DNA of 64,000 nucleotides from Sorghum bicolor (taxonomy: Eukaryota; Streptophyta; Magnoliopsida; Poales; Poaceae). Below are positions 11,593-23,020 of this stretch, one piece after another. A model generated the notes under the pieces. It saw only the letters and a program-made list of their open reading frames with translations. It was not told where the DNA came from and made no database searches. The DNA is taken from contig NC_012871.2 in the NCBI RefSeq assembly GCF_000003195.3, positions 21,396,658 through 21,460,657 on the forward strand. Direction: 5' to 3'. A program made the translations under genes and the position numbers. The stretch's first letter is position 1. Each line of letters starts with the position of its first letter.

Positions 11593-14500
11593 ATGATGGA
11601 GAGGTCCTTATGGATGTATAACTTATCAAGACTAGATCCATCGTATATACCCGAGGTGCATAGGTTTGTTGATGCCGCTAAGAACCATGCTTTGAGAACA
11701 AAGATGAAGCATATATATTGTCCATGCTACGACTGCAGAAATATTCTTCTATTTGAAGATACTGAAGTAATCATTTCTCATCTAGTCTGCCGAGGATTTA
11801 TGAAGGATTACTTGATTTGGACAAAGCATGGAGAGGGTAGCTCAGCGCCTAATACAGTTGGGGACCCAGCACACATCGACACCGATGGTCCAGGCATGCC
11901 TGCTGATCAGTTTTTCCACGACACACCCTAGAGTGAACATGTTGTGCCAAATGTTACCGCTGGTGGATTTGTTGGGGGAAATGATGGTGCAAGAACTCAT
12001 GTCTTACCAAATGATACGACTGCGGAAGATGTAGAATTCTTGGAGGCAATGTTGCATCGTCATACTGAACCATCAATGTTATTAATGGACGGGATGGAGG
12101 CCTTGAAGAAGGCAGTAGAAGAGCCTTTGTATGATGAGTCTAAAGGTTGTACCAAAGAGTACACAATGTTGCGAGCTGTGCTAAAACTGTTGATGGCAAA
12201 AGCTAGGTATGGTTTGTCTGATGCTGGATTCGATGCGTTCTTAAGTATTATCGGTGATATGCTTCCAAAGGAGAACAAAGTGCCTGCTAACACGTACTAT
12301 GCAAAGAAGCTGATCAGTCCGCTGACTATGGGTGTCGAGAAGATCCATGTCTGTAGAAATCATTGTATCCTGTACCGAGGTAATGATTACAAGGACTTGG
12401 ATAGTTGTCCAAAGTGTGGTGCAAGTCGGTACAAGACAAACAAAGACTATCGAGAGGATTGTGCTGCCTCCATGTGTAAAGCAGGGAAGAAGCGAAAGAA
12501 GGCCCAAAAGAACACCCAACAGAGTTCAAAACCCATGAGCAAAGATAAAGAAGAGGTTGACTATTATGCGCAGAAAAGGATTCCTGCTTTAGTGATATGG
12601 TACCTTCTAGTGGTAGATCGACTGAGGAGTTTGTTTGCTAACCCTAAGGATGCAAAAGTTATGAGTTGGCATGCTTCTGATGAGCACAAAAATGATGGCA
12701 AGCTTCGCCATCCAGCCGATGGAAAGCAGTGGCAAGATTTCAATGACAACCACCGAGACTTTGCTAGCGAACCAAGGAATGTTAGGTTCGCACTGTGTAC
12801 AGATGGAATGAATCCATTTCCTGAGAGAAGCAGCAAGCATAGCACATGGCCGGTGATTCTCACCATCTACAACCTCCCTCCATGGTGGATGCAGAAGTGA
12901 AAATACCTTTTTCTAACCATACTTATCTCTGGACCAGTCCAACCTAGAGTTGACATGGATGTTTTTTTGGAGCCATTGATGGAGGAGATGAAAATGTTAT
13001 GGGAACAAGGTGTTCAAATGTTGGACGAGTATCGCAAAGATTCATTAACGCTAAGAGCAATTATTTTTGTTACGATCAACGATTACACTGCTCTCTTTAT
13101 TTTATTAGGGCAATTCAAGGGAAAGGTTGGTTGCATGGTGTGCATAGATGGAACCCATTACGTGTCCCTTAATGCATCTAAGAAGATAGTGTACATGAGG
13201 CACAGACACTTCTTATCGAAAGGACACACGTACCGTCTGAAAAAGATGGATAAGTACTTTGACTATAATGATGAAAGGAACTCAGATGCACCATTAGGTA
13301 ATAGCAAAGGCCATAGAGTTTTCAAAATAGTGAGCAACATTAAATTTGTGTTTGGAAAGAAGACAAAGGATGAAAAAACAAGAAAGGATGTCAAATCAAC
13401 TCCAGGGGCAACATTCAAGAAGTCCATTTTCTTCGAGTATTTGCCATACTAGAAAGACTTGGATGTACGACACACGATCGATGGTATGTACGTCCAGAAG
13501 AATTTGTTCAAAAGTCTAACTGGCACATTGCTAGACATCAAGACCAAGACAAAGGAAGGACTCAATTCATGCTTTTACATGGTGCAGTTAGGCATAAAAA
13601 AAGAGCTTCATCCTGTTCCTCAAGAAAATGGGAAGTACCATCTCCCAGCAGCAAGCTACAACGTCAACATAGATGTGTGAGTGGTTGAAGAAATTGAAAG
13701 TCTCATCTGGATTCTGCTCTAGCATACGGAGTTTTGTGTCAATGAAAGACCTAGCACTCACCAACTACAACTCACATGATTGTCATGTCATGCTGACTAC
13801 TTTCCTCCCTATTGCAATAAGGGTATAAATCTAGTATTCTTAAAGATGGCAGTCACACGATTGTGCTACTTTTTCAACAAGATCACACAAAAGGTAATTG
13901 ACCGTGATGAGTTAGAATCCATTCAGGAATTCGCAGTGAAAACAGTGTCACGGTTTGAGATGTGTTTCCCCCATCATTCTTTGATATCATGGTGCACCTT
14001 GTGGTGCACTTGGTTCCACAAATATAGGCACTGGGTCCCATGTACCTGCATGAAATGTGGACGTATAAGCGTTTTATGTCAATACTAAATGGCTATGTAT
14101 CAACTCGTGCTCGTCCTGAGGCGTCCATGATAGAGGGGTATTGTACCGAAGAGGCGATTGAGTCCGGAGGACCATTCTGCAATAATGTCCTAAAAGACCA
14201 GGTTGCAATAGGTTTGCCTCCGTCAAGACATGAGGTAGGCTACATGGATGTGGGAGGATTGGACGGAAATTATTCATCCCACCAGATTACAATACAGTAC
14301 TTGAGGCACATCACAACATCTTACATCAGCTCTCGATAATGGAGCATTTGATTGAACAACACATGAATGAGCTTCGAGAACATAATCCTAGGCAAACAGA
14401 GGATTGGGTAATGAAGGAACACAAGAAACAGATGTACACATGGCTAAGGGAGTAGGACATTCCAAATGGGGAAACAATTGAGACAAACCATCAAGGCTTT

Positions 14501-15092
14501 GGCATCTGGACCATCACGCCAAGTCATAACATGGCAAACCTATGACATAAGTGGATTCACATTTCATACCAAGTCCAAGGACCAAAAGAGCATGACACAA
14601 AATAGCGGTGTTCGATGCGAGGCCATAGATGATAAAACTGGTGATATTATTACATATTTTGGCTTCATCGAGGACATATGGGAACTAGACTATGGTACAT
14701 TTCAGATCCCTTTGTTTTGATGTCAATGGGTTGAAGATAAAAATGTCACAGTGGATAATTATGGGGTCAGAGTTCTTGATCTAAGTAAGGTGGGATATAA
14801 AGATGACCCGTGGATCCTTGCTAATCGTGCTGCACAGGTTTTCTATGTTGAACAGATCCTTTCTAAGAATGAGAAGAAAAGTACCGACAAACCGAAGCAT
14901 GTAGTTTTTCCAGGAAAGCAACAAGCAGTTGGAGTTGACGGTGTATCGGATCCGGAGGATTTTAACCAGTTCAGTGATATGTCCCTCTTTGTGGACCATC
15001 CTGTGAAGATAAAAAATATTGAGCGAAGCATCCCACAGAGTTCTTTGCCATGGGTGCGCCCTGATGGACAAGGAAGAATAGTAGCGGCCTAG
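11593..15092 (+). pseudogene. CACTA TNP2-type transposase (decayed)
   Basis: Order of parts: a Transpos_assoc-like N-terminus (11,593-11,931; Cys/His pattern CPCYDCRN); TNP2 core (about 11,944-13,680) with CPKCGASRY, TDGMNPF, STWPVILTIYNLPPW and DVFLEPLMEEM; DUF4218-like (about 13,700-14,260; GYVSTRARPEASM); DUF4216-like (about 14,500-14,850; SGVRCEAIDD). The protein would bind the element ends and cut and join DNA in the nucleus. Stops at 11,929, 12,898 (TGA after WMQK) and 13,450 (TAG where a Trp is usual), plus frameshifts near 13,672 and 13,800 and around 14,080, make it a pseudogene. The frame is preserved across 12,898 and 13,450, so those two are point changes. Confidence 0.85.
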
Positions 15093-15182
15093 ATTGTATC
15101 TGTGATTCATCATGTAAACTCTGGTCAAATGTCCTAGTAGCGGCCTATGTAAGAAATGTATGTGAATCTCAAAAATGTTCGA

Positions 15183-15809
15183 TGTATGAAATGTATATCT
15201 TGATGAGTGGAACAAACTTTGTATTCATGACTTTTCGAGTTGGGGACGTCTCGGGTTTCGAAAATGTGTGTGTAGGTGTGGAAATTTGAAATTTCAAAAT
15301 TTGAGTGGTCCAAACTCTCTCAGATGAAAAGTTGACCATTACACACAATGTGTATCTTGATGAGCTAGACAAACTTTGTATTCATGACTTTTGTATCTCA
15401 GACTACCAAGGGTCCGGTCAAAGTGACTTTTCAGAAAAAAATCCAAAATTTGACTTGGTCAAACTAGGCACTAAATGACCTCAAATGATAAACTTTTGAA
15501 TACATGCGTGTTAGAGCTCCTCAAGATACACATTCCATACGTAGGATATTTTGGCATTTGGGAAAGGATTGGTAAACTCTAGTCACAAAGTCTTGATCTC
15601 ACACAAATTTTATGAAACTATATGTGAGACTTGTGGATTTTGAACTACACTTTTCAAACGCTTTGTCAAATGCAAAAATGTCCTATGTATGAAATGTATA
15701 TCTTGATGAGTGGAACAAACTTTGTATTCATGACTTTTCGAGTTGGGGACGTCTCGGGTTTCGAAAACGTGCGTGTAGCTGTGGAAATTTGAAATTTTAA
15801 AATTTGACT
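15183..15809. repeat. two ~124-bp direct repeats inside the CACTA element
   Basis: Nearly identical units at 15,183-15,306 and 15,686-15,809 each contain GTATATCTTGATGAGTGG and TTTCGAGTTGGGGACGTCTC. They are about 503 bases apart. Shorter pieces of the same text recur between them (for example near 15,355). The surrounding 15,093-15,900 has no coding sequence. Confidence 0.8.
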
Positions 15810-15899
15810 TGGTCAAACTAGGCACTAAAAGACCTCAAATGAAAAGGTTTTGAATACAGAGGAGTTAGAGCTCATCAAGCTCTACCTTTCATACAATAT

Positions 15900-16130
15900 G
15901 CAATATGCATTTGAAATTTAAAATAATATAAAAATAATATATAGGTGTAAAACAATATAATTATATTATAATACCATTATACAAATAATATATAAACAAT
16001 ATAATTATGTTACAAATATAGAATATAGAAATAATTATGTTAAAATATTATTATATTATAATATCAATATGCAATAAAAAATAGTACCAAAAATATAGAA
16101 AACAATAATAATAAAAAAATTACAAAATTC
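15900..16130. other. AT-rich low-complexity stretch in the CACTA element
   Basis: Strongly AT-rich sequence of short ATATAAT/AAATAAT words between the direct repeats and the inverted-repeat cluster. Nothing coding is visible. Confidence 0.5.
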
Positions 16131-16138
16131 TTTCTACA

Positions 16139-16305
16139 CGCGGGTGGTATTGACCACCGCCTGTATAGAGATATTTCTACAGGCGGTGGTCAATGCCAAC
16201 CGCTAGTAGAAATAGTTTTCTACAGGCGGTTGGCATTGACCACCGCCTGTAGAAAGCATTTCTACAGGCGGTGGTCAATTCCAACCGCTTGTAGAAATGG
16301 AGGTC
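16139..16305. repeat. cluster of inverted TCTACAGGCGGT repeats inside the CACTA element
   Basis: Alternating copies of TTTCTACAGGCGGTGGTCAA and its reverse complement (about 16,139-16,305) form a long foldback. The core word TCTACAGGCGG also fills the 3' subterminal region at 20,885-21,080, so it is probably the transposase-binding motif of this family. The cluster lies between the two genes rather than at an end. Confidence 0.75.
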
Positions 16306-16309
16306 ATAT

Positions 16310-16790
16310 AAAGGCCGCGCGCAGACCCCCGAAATTTTCTAAGTCTGAAGGCGCGCTAGAAGTTCGAATCCACGCCGGCAGGCTACTGAAATTTTCCGTC
16401 GAGCATCCAGATTCGTCGCCCGTCGTTCTCCGTCGAGCATCTGTCACCCGTCGTCGTTCCCGTCGAGGTAAGCTCGCTCGGTCGCCGCGGAAGCGCACGG
16501 GGTCGGGGAGAGGGAGGCACCGCGCGTGCGACCGCTGCTCGCCGCCGGCGATGCGGCTAGAGGCGGCTGAACGGCCGTCGTCGAGGGCAGGGCTGCGGCT
16601 GCGGCTGCGGCTCCACGCGGGGAAACCTCGGGGGCTGCGCGCAGCCGCCTCAGGGGAGTGTCGGGGCTCCTCAACCGAGGCGGCGGCGGCGTGCTTGCTG
16701 CGGCTGGTGGAGAGGGCGAGGGGGAGAGGCAGGGGCCGGTGGGCCGCCTACCTAGCTGGGCCGGCCCACCGGCGGCCAGTTTTTTTATTT
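16310..16790 (+). other. GC-rich segment, probable promoter/5' exon of the second CACTA gene
   Basis: A sharp GC-rich block sits between AT-rich stretches. It contains a good splice donor (CGTCGAG|GTAAGC at 16,468). An acceptor-like GAATCAG lies at 17,384, just before the next coding exon. I infer an untranslated or short first exon at about 16,310-16,467 and an intron of about 0.9 kb. The 195-codon open frame here is unlike any family I know, and I do not call it a gene. Confidence 0.35.
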
Positions 16791-16824
16791 TTCTTATTTT
16801 TTATTTTTCTTATATGATGTATAA

Positions 16825-17351
16825 TTGTCCTAAATAATTATTAATTGTCCTAAATAAATTTATATGATGTATTATTAATTATTGATTGTCCTAAATAATT
16901 ATTAATTGTCCTAAATAATTATTAATTATTAATTGTCCAAAATAAATGTATATGATGTTTTATTTTTCTTATAATTATTAATTGTCCTAAATAATTATTA
17001 ATTGTCCTAAATAATTGTCCTAAATAAATTATTAATTATTTTATGATGTATAATTTGTTTTTTGTAATGCAATTATTTATAACGTAATTATTTACAATGC
17101 AATTATATATATATGTATGTATAAAAATAATAAACAATTAATATTTACTTTTAATTTAAGTGTCTATGTATATACATTATGCATATGCTAAGTAGTTATT
17201 ATTTGTTTTTTATAATGCAATTATTTATAATGCAATTATTTACAATGCAATTATATATATATATATGTATGTATAAAAATAATAAATAATTAATATTTAC
17301 TTTAAGTTTAAGTGTCTATGTATATACATTATGCATATGCTAAGTAGTTTT
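16825..17351. repeat. AT-rich tandem arrays in the inferred intron
   Basis: First comes an irregular array of TTAATTGTCCTAAATAATTA words (about 16,825-17,040). A tandem duplication of about 149 bp follows (copy 1 17,052-17,200; copy 2 17,201-17,351). Each copy starts ATTTGTTTTTTRTAATGC, holds an (AT)n run and ends GCATATGCTAAGTAGTT. Confidence 0.75.
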
Positions 17352-17384
17352 CAAAAGGAAATGAGGTGATAGAGGATTGAATCA

Positions 17385-20300
17385 GTTTCCAAAAGTAACG
17401 TTTAGAATTACAGATGTGAGCGCGACAGGACAACCCCTAGCTCCTCCAGAGGCCTTACCTAAGTGGCGTAACGCACTTGGATTCTTAGTTAGGGACCATC
17501 TTGACATCACAGTCAGGGAGTGGGCAAAAGTGGACCAAAATGAAATCAGAAGAATGTGGGACAAGCTACTTATAAGGTTTGTTTTACCTCAGGGTTCACA
17601 AGACCTAGTAAAGGAGTACACATTGAAGCAGTGGGGAATCATGTTTACGAATTACAAGTCCGAGTTGAATTCTAAGTGGGCAAAGAAAGGGTTGGACCCG
17701 ACAAAGAGGTATAAAATCTCTGTCGGTCAGTGGGCGGTGTTTCTAGAGCAGAGGAGTACCGAGGAGTTCAAAGCTTTGAGTGAATCCAAATCCGAGCTCG
17801 CAAAAATGAACAAGTACCACCACCGCCTAGGCACAGGTGGTTATCAGCGCAAGCTTGCCCAATGGGAGCAAGAGGATGAAGCGCAGAGAGCTAAGGGTGT
17901 GCCAGCGCTCCCTGACCAACTTGGTCGCAGGGGCTCGAGGTGGGTTCGTGCTCGTGTACCGGTAAAGGAAGCCAAGTCTGGCTTATCATTTTCTGACCCA
18001 ATGGTCGAAGAGGTAGCGAAGAATATTTTCGCGGTGGCAGCTAAGCAGCAAGCGGGCGAATTTAAGCCTCAAAGGGAGAAAGATGTCCTTACAGTTGCTT
18101 TGGGTAACCCAGAGCATCCTAGTCGTGTACGAGGCATCTCATCCAAAGAAGGATGGAAAGAAGGATTCGGACCAGAGTGGGAAGCAATGTATAGGAAATG
18201 GGATCGCTAAAAGGAAGAAATGTCTAATTATTTTAAAGAGGAGGCTAAGAGAGAAGTCAAAGAGGTGATGTCTAAAATCCTCTCCAATCCTCCTCCTGAG
18301 TTGATGCAGCGATTGGCGACCGCAATGTCTAGCCAATTAAGTGGCCAGCAGCCTCCTCAAATGCAGCTAGTCGTCGCCCCGACAACAACAGAACAAGCTC
18401 CAGTCGTCCCAAGTTGTATTGCGTCTACCGGAGACAAGGTCCGCTATCCAGTTCATGAGATCGATAGTCCTGTGCCTTGCTCCCTAGTCATAAGGTATGG
18501 TTTTAACAATAACCGTACAAAGGAAGTAGCCACAGGACTTGCGATCCCGAGGTGTCAATTCCATAGTAGTGAGATCTCTGAGGACTACTCCAGGGTGGAA
18601 GTGTTGACAGTTGTTCAAGGATATGAGGACGACATGCTAGACATTCCCGGTCCCGAGGGCATTGAGAAACTGGGACAAGCTATCAAGAATTTTATTCTTT
18701 GGCCTCGACAGGACGTCCTGCTATCTCAGCTACCAGAACCATCACCCCGAGAAGTGCCGCAGACTCAGGAGTCGTCCCATCCCACATCTCTTCCCACTCC
18801 ACCAACCTCTCCAATCTTGCATCCACAATCCCCACCGCCACCATCACCAATAATCCCTCAACCACCATCCCCACCACCATCACCAATAATCCCTCAACCA
18901 CCATCCCCACCACCATCAAAACCCACTCCCCCACCATCACCTAAACCTCATGCTTCAACACCACAATCTTCCACACCACCGCCACCCAAAAATGATGATA
19001 AGACACCACCACAACCAAATAAAATAAAATTCTCGATCCCAAAATTAGTTTCCCCGTACGAGCCAAAGAAGAAGGCCGATGGTACGGCCCTATTTTTGTC
19101 CGAAATTGCAAGGAGCCGCACTTCAAAACTTGTTGACTTAGCAGAGCATGAGAAGGAGGCGCCGAAAAGCTTTGAAACACGTATTGTCAATATTAAGCCA
19201 CCAATGAAGGATGATTACAAATTTGTCCCTACTAAATATGAGCCAGGCAGACCACTACCTAGTTGGGACAAACTCAAAAAGCTCCCAGCTAGTATAAAAA
19301 GGATGCATGACTGGTATATGAGAGCAGCTTCTGTAGGCATTGACACGACCAATGTGATTATACCACCAAAAGCATTCAACGGTGAGCGTACAAAGGCAAT
19401 CGTTACCTTTGAGGACATGTGGCTAATGATGAACCTCCGGAGACTAGACGTGCAGCTGGTAACCATGTTTGCATTGTAAGTGTCACTCGTACTATCTTGT
19501 GTTATTATTCATGAGTTGCATCAACTTTCAACATCTAACATACAAGTGCTCCTTGCACAATGAATTTTGAACAACAAGAGATGCAGTACGGTTCGGATCC
19601 GGATAGGTCTGCCAGTAAAACGGTTGCGTATCTGAGCCCGATGAAGATATGCAAGGAGCAACACAACTTCAGAATTGGAGACAAACACGACTCCTTACAA
19701 GGTTTGGATCCCGCTGAGCGTAAGAAGATAATAGATGAAAATCGACTAGATTATGAATGTAAGTACGACCTCTACATAGCCTTGGCACTGCTCAAGTATC
19801 AAGATCGAGAATGTGTTGTGGCCCCATACAATTTTGGGTAAGTGTCAGTTTGTATTCATCGTCGTATTAGTAATTTCAATGGGCACTTGCATCATAAATT
19901 CGATTCTCTCAGGGACCACTGGATCTGCCTCCTCATTAATCCTCGTCTAGGATGTGTGCTAGTCCTAGACTCTGCAGACTATGATCCTTCAAGTTATGCA
20001 AAATTCATGACACACTTGGAACGGTAAGCTGAGTAAATTAAATATTCATACCGTATTTTATAAGAGTTTCAGAATAACTTGAGGATTGTGTATTCGATAC
20101 TATAGGGCCTATAGGTACTATAGGATCAAAGATGGAAGGTGCGATTCATCAGAACCGTGGCAACCATTGAGATTATTTTATAAATGGCCGGTACGTACCA
20201 AAATATCACAAGCTGTCTTTTATAAATATAATATGCATATGACGATGTTGCAACTAATAAATATCCACTTTTTTGTCATACATCAGTGCCATAAGCAACC

Positions 20301-20689
20301 AGTCGGATCGGTCCACTGTGGATTCTACGTCTGCGAGTTCGTGAGAGAGACCGGAAAATATGTAACTAACCCTTCTAAGGTAATGCTCTAATAGTCGTTT
20401 ATATAATTGTGTCATTTTTTGTTGCGAAGCATTTGTTATGAACTATAAATTTATGATGTTCTAACTTCCTCCGCAGCAACATGAGTTGGAAAAGGCGAAG
20501 AGCGTGACTCAAGTTGTTCTATACAACATAGTTGAGGACCTCTGCACTTTCCTCTTGAGAGAAGTCATTCCCACCGAAGGGAAATATCACGACCCGACCA
20601 GCATCCTAGCAAAGCCTGAGTTTAGAGCGCTAAGAGATATTAGTAAAGCTATCTCGATCGGGTTATTAGAGCAGAGGTTTCATATGTGA
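17385..20689 (+). pseudogene. second CACTA gene: Transposase_24-like protein fused to a Ulp1-type cysteine protease
   Basis: Inferred exons: 17,385-19,475; about 19,560-19,838; 19,913-20,023; 20,106-20,190; 20,287-20,379; 20,477-20,689. Introns have GT-AG ends. The N-terminal part resembles the plant Ptta/En-Spm transposase family (Transposase_24). A proline-rich linker with a repeated PPSPPPSPIIPQ motif covers about 18,775-18,990. The C-terminal exons form a C48 protease: His in DHWICLL, Asp in VLDSADYD, Gln and Cys in [13 protein letters not shown]. Such domains cleave SUMO-type tags; the role inside CACTA elements is unknown. One in-frame TAA at 18,208-18,210 breaks an otherwise open frame. 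The first codon of the open stretch is not ATG, so an upstream exon is needed. Confidence 0.75.
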
Positions 20690-20884
20690 AACCTCATATG
20701 TCTATAAACAAAAAACTTGATGTGTGATGTTTGTAATTAATATAATTTTATATACAAAGTAATGGTATATATAAATATATTGCATGTTGCATTGGTTGAA
20801 TCCTCTAGCCTAACATAGTTTCAATACTAATACTAAAAATAGGGTTTGCAGAGAAAATTTTGAAATTGGGTTAAATTGGAAAAT

Positions 20885-21102
20885 CTTACCACAGGCGGTG
20901 TGTTTATGAGAACCGCCTATAGAAATGCATTTCTACAGGCGGTTCACATAACCGTACCGCCTGTAGAAATGCATTTCTACAGGCGGTTCTTAACCGCCTG
21001 TGGAAACATTTATTTCCACAGGCCTATAGCCACTGGCGGTTCGTCAATCCGCCTGTACAAAGAGGTTGCGAACCGCCTGTATAGTACCTCTCTGTACTAG
21101 TG
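20885..21102 (-). repeat. 3' subterminal repeats and right terminus of the CACTA element
   Basis: Direct and inverted copies of CTACAGGCGGTT and AACCGCCTGTAGAAATGC fill this stretch and end at TACTAGTG. Arrays like this are the binding sites of CACTA-encoded proteins in known elements. The terminal 16 bases read inward as CACTAGTACAGAGAGG. Confidence 0.85.
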
Positions 21103-21105
21103 ACT

Positions 21106-22250
21106 TTATCTCTTGTTTATATCTTTGCTATTTATTTTATGGATAACATCAACTAGTAACTGCAGAGATCATGAAGGTTAATCTTTGTTGGAGTATTGTT
21201 TTATTGATTTAGAAATTGTTTAGTAAGCAACAACATTATTAAGATGGGACAGTTTGGCTGCAGCAGCCATCTGCTGCTGCTACAGTGCCCACTAAGGAGG
21301 CCTTGCCGAAGTTGCAGCTACTGATTAATGATGAGAATTTTAATCCCTCATGTCTGGGAATAATTTCTCCATATTTTCACAAGACACAAAACACAAGACA
21401 CAAATGTTCCACTTCTACTAAATGGGAACATGCAAATATCTTGATTTATAAGTATTGGTTCTCATCAGTATAATGCAATTCATACTATTGTGACCTGTAA
21501 ATTACTAGCCTCTCTTTGATATAATTCAACTTGTGCAATCACTAAGCTCAGTGGGTTCTGAATCATGCATACAAATATGCTTTTCTTGAATATGTATAGT
21601 AATAATAATATTACTAGGTGCTTTGTACGTTCACTTCATCCTTAATAGGCCTTAGCTATTTCTTCTACTATGTCTTGACTAGAACATGTTGTAGGTGCTT
21701 TGTATGTCCATTTCATCCTTAATAGGCTTTAGCTATGCTTCTACTATGTCTTAACTAGAACATGTTGTTCACTACTGCCAGCTCTGTACTTAATTGCAAA
21801 CTTTTAGCTACTCAAATATGACTTTTGAGTAGCTAAAAATTTGTAGCCTTGCATCTTTTGCTAATTAAGTCTATTGATATTTGTGTGCGAGCTATGCAAG
21901 TGAGGCAGCGGAGTGTCAGGTGCAGGCTAAGGTGCTATGTTGAGTGATGCAATAGGGAGTATCCAGGTTTAGGCTATGGAAAATGCAAGTGACGAAGCTA
22001 GAGTTTGAGTGGAGCATACAAGTGATAGGATCGCCTGTAGTGATGTGTAGGCATCTTATATGTTTTGGCATAGGAACAAATGTTTTGGATATCTTTGTTT
22101 CAATAATGTGTGTGTAACCTAAGTTTGAACATGGATTATTTAATTCTAGATGTGAACAAATTAAACAAGTTAGTATTTTGGTTTGATGGTTTTATTCAAA
22201 TGGTTTGTTGATATCTATTGAGTTTCCAATTAATTAACAGTGTTGCAATA
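21106..22250. other. unassigned AT-rich DNA with a 77-bp tandem duplication
   Basis: No coding signal is recognised. A tandem duplication covers 21,617-21,693 and 21,694-21,769. Both units hold TTCATCCTTAATAGGC and ACTAGAACATGTTGT. A short palindrome around CAAATATGACTTTTGAGTAG lies near 21,812-21,840. Confidence 0.5.
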
Positions 22251-22261
22251 TTGTCTGGTGG

Positions 22262-23020
22262 CACCAAAGCAAAATCATTGCGCAAGTGGCAATTGGCAAC
22301 CAAATTTTCTATGGTAATATATCATATAGCAATGAACAATCCATGTAGCAATAGCGACTATACCATATAGCAACGACAATGCGAACGTGGCAATTGCCCA
22401 TGTTGCCACTGCTTCTTGGTGTTGCCACATAGGTGTTGTTGCCACACTCATTATGCAATGCAATAGAGGCTAAACCTCATAGCCACGACTATACGATTGT
22501 GGCAATTACACATGTTGCCACCACTTCTTGGTGTTGCCACATAGGTCTTGTTGCCACACTCATTATGCAATGCAATAGAGGGGCACCTTATAGCAATCAA
22601 ACCTTAGGCGTGGCAATTGCACATGTTGCCACTACTTAATGTTGCGACATAATCCTTGTTGCCACACGTGTTATGTGTGGCAATATATTGTCTTGCAACA
22701 CACGTTCATCATTGCTACTGCACCATTTGCTACGATAGGGACAAGTTACCATTGCAAGGTCTAGCAATGCCTAATGCATTGCCCTAGTTGTTTTTGCCAC
22801 ACCTACAACCATAGCAAAACCTTATGTTGCAATGCCTCAGTGTTGCAACCAAAACACAATTTGCAACGCTTCCCAAAAAAGCATTGTCCAAAGCTTTACC
22901 CACGCAAGCGCCTGCAATGCCTCCCAACAAAAAAAAGTGTTACTATTTCTGCTATTGCAACTATTTTGGGCCTATTGCAACACTTTTTGGGCGTTGAACC
23001 ATGGTCAAAATTTAGTAGTG
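22262..23020 (-). mobile_element. right end of a CACTA-like element with TTGCCAC subterminal array
   Basis: The segment ends in GGTCAAAATTTAGTAGTG at 23,020. Read inward this is a CACTA terminus (CACTACTAAATTTTGACC). Inside lie many direct and inverted copies of TTGCCAC/GTGGCAA, including a roughly 110-bp tandem unit (units starting near 22,401, 22,513 and 22,625) with TTGCCACACTCATTATGCAA. Next come TTGCAA-rich repeats to 22,990. No transposase is visible, so this is non-autonomous or truncated. The left end is not found. Confidence 0.55.

Larger units (their letters stand above)
10957..21102 (+). mobile_element. autonomous-type CACTA (En/Spm) DNA transposon, left terminus not seen
   Basis: A plus-strand TNP2 transposase (11.6-15.1 kb) is followed by a second gene (17.4-20.7 kb). 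The right end is 3' subterminal repeats ending at CCTCTCTGTACTAGTG (21,102), which read inward is a CACTA terminus (CACTAGTACAGAGAGG). A 3-bp target duplication would be ACT (21,103-21,105). No matching left CACTA is seen between 10,952 and 11,592, so the left end is probably beyond Gypsy element 1 or was lost. The transposase gene has stops and frameshifts, so this copy could move only with help from elsewhere. Confidence 0.8.

Noticed and set aside
16230..16817. 195-codon ORF across the GC-rich part of the CACTA element
   Set aside because: Starts at a non-ATG codon within the inverted repeats, is Arg/Ala-rich in all frames and crosses a good splice donor; treated as promoter/leader.
21768..21780. 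CACTACTGCC as left terminus of the CACTA-like element ending at 23,020
   Set aside because: Only the first seven bases match the right terminus (CACTACTAAATT); insufficient.
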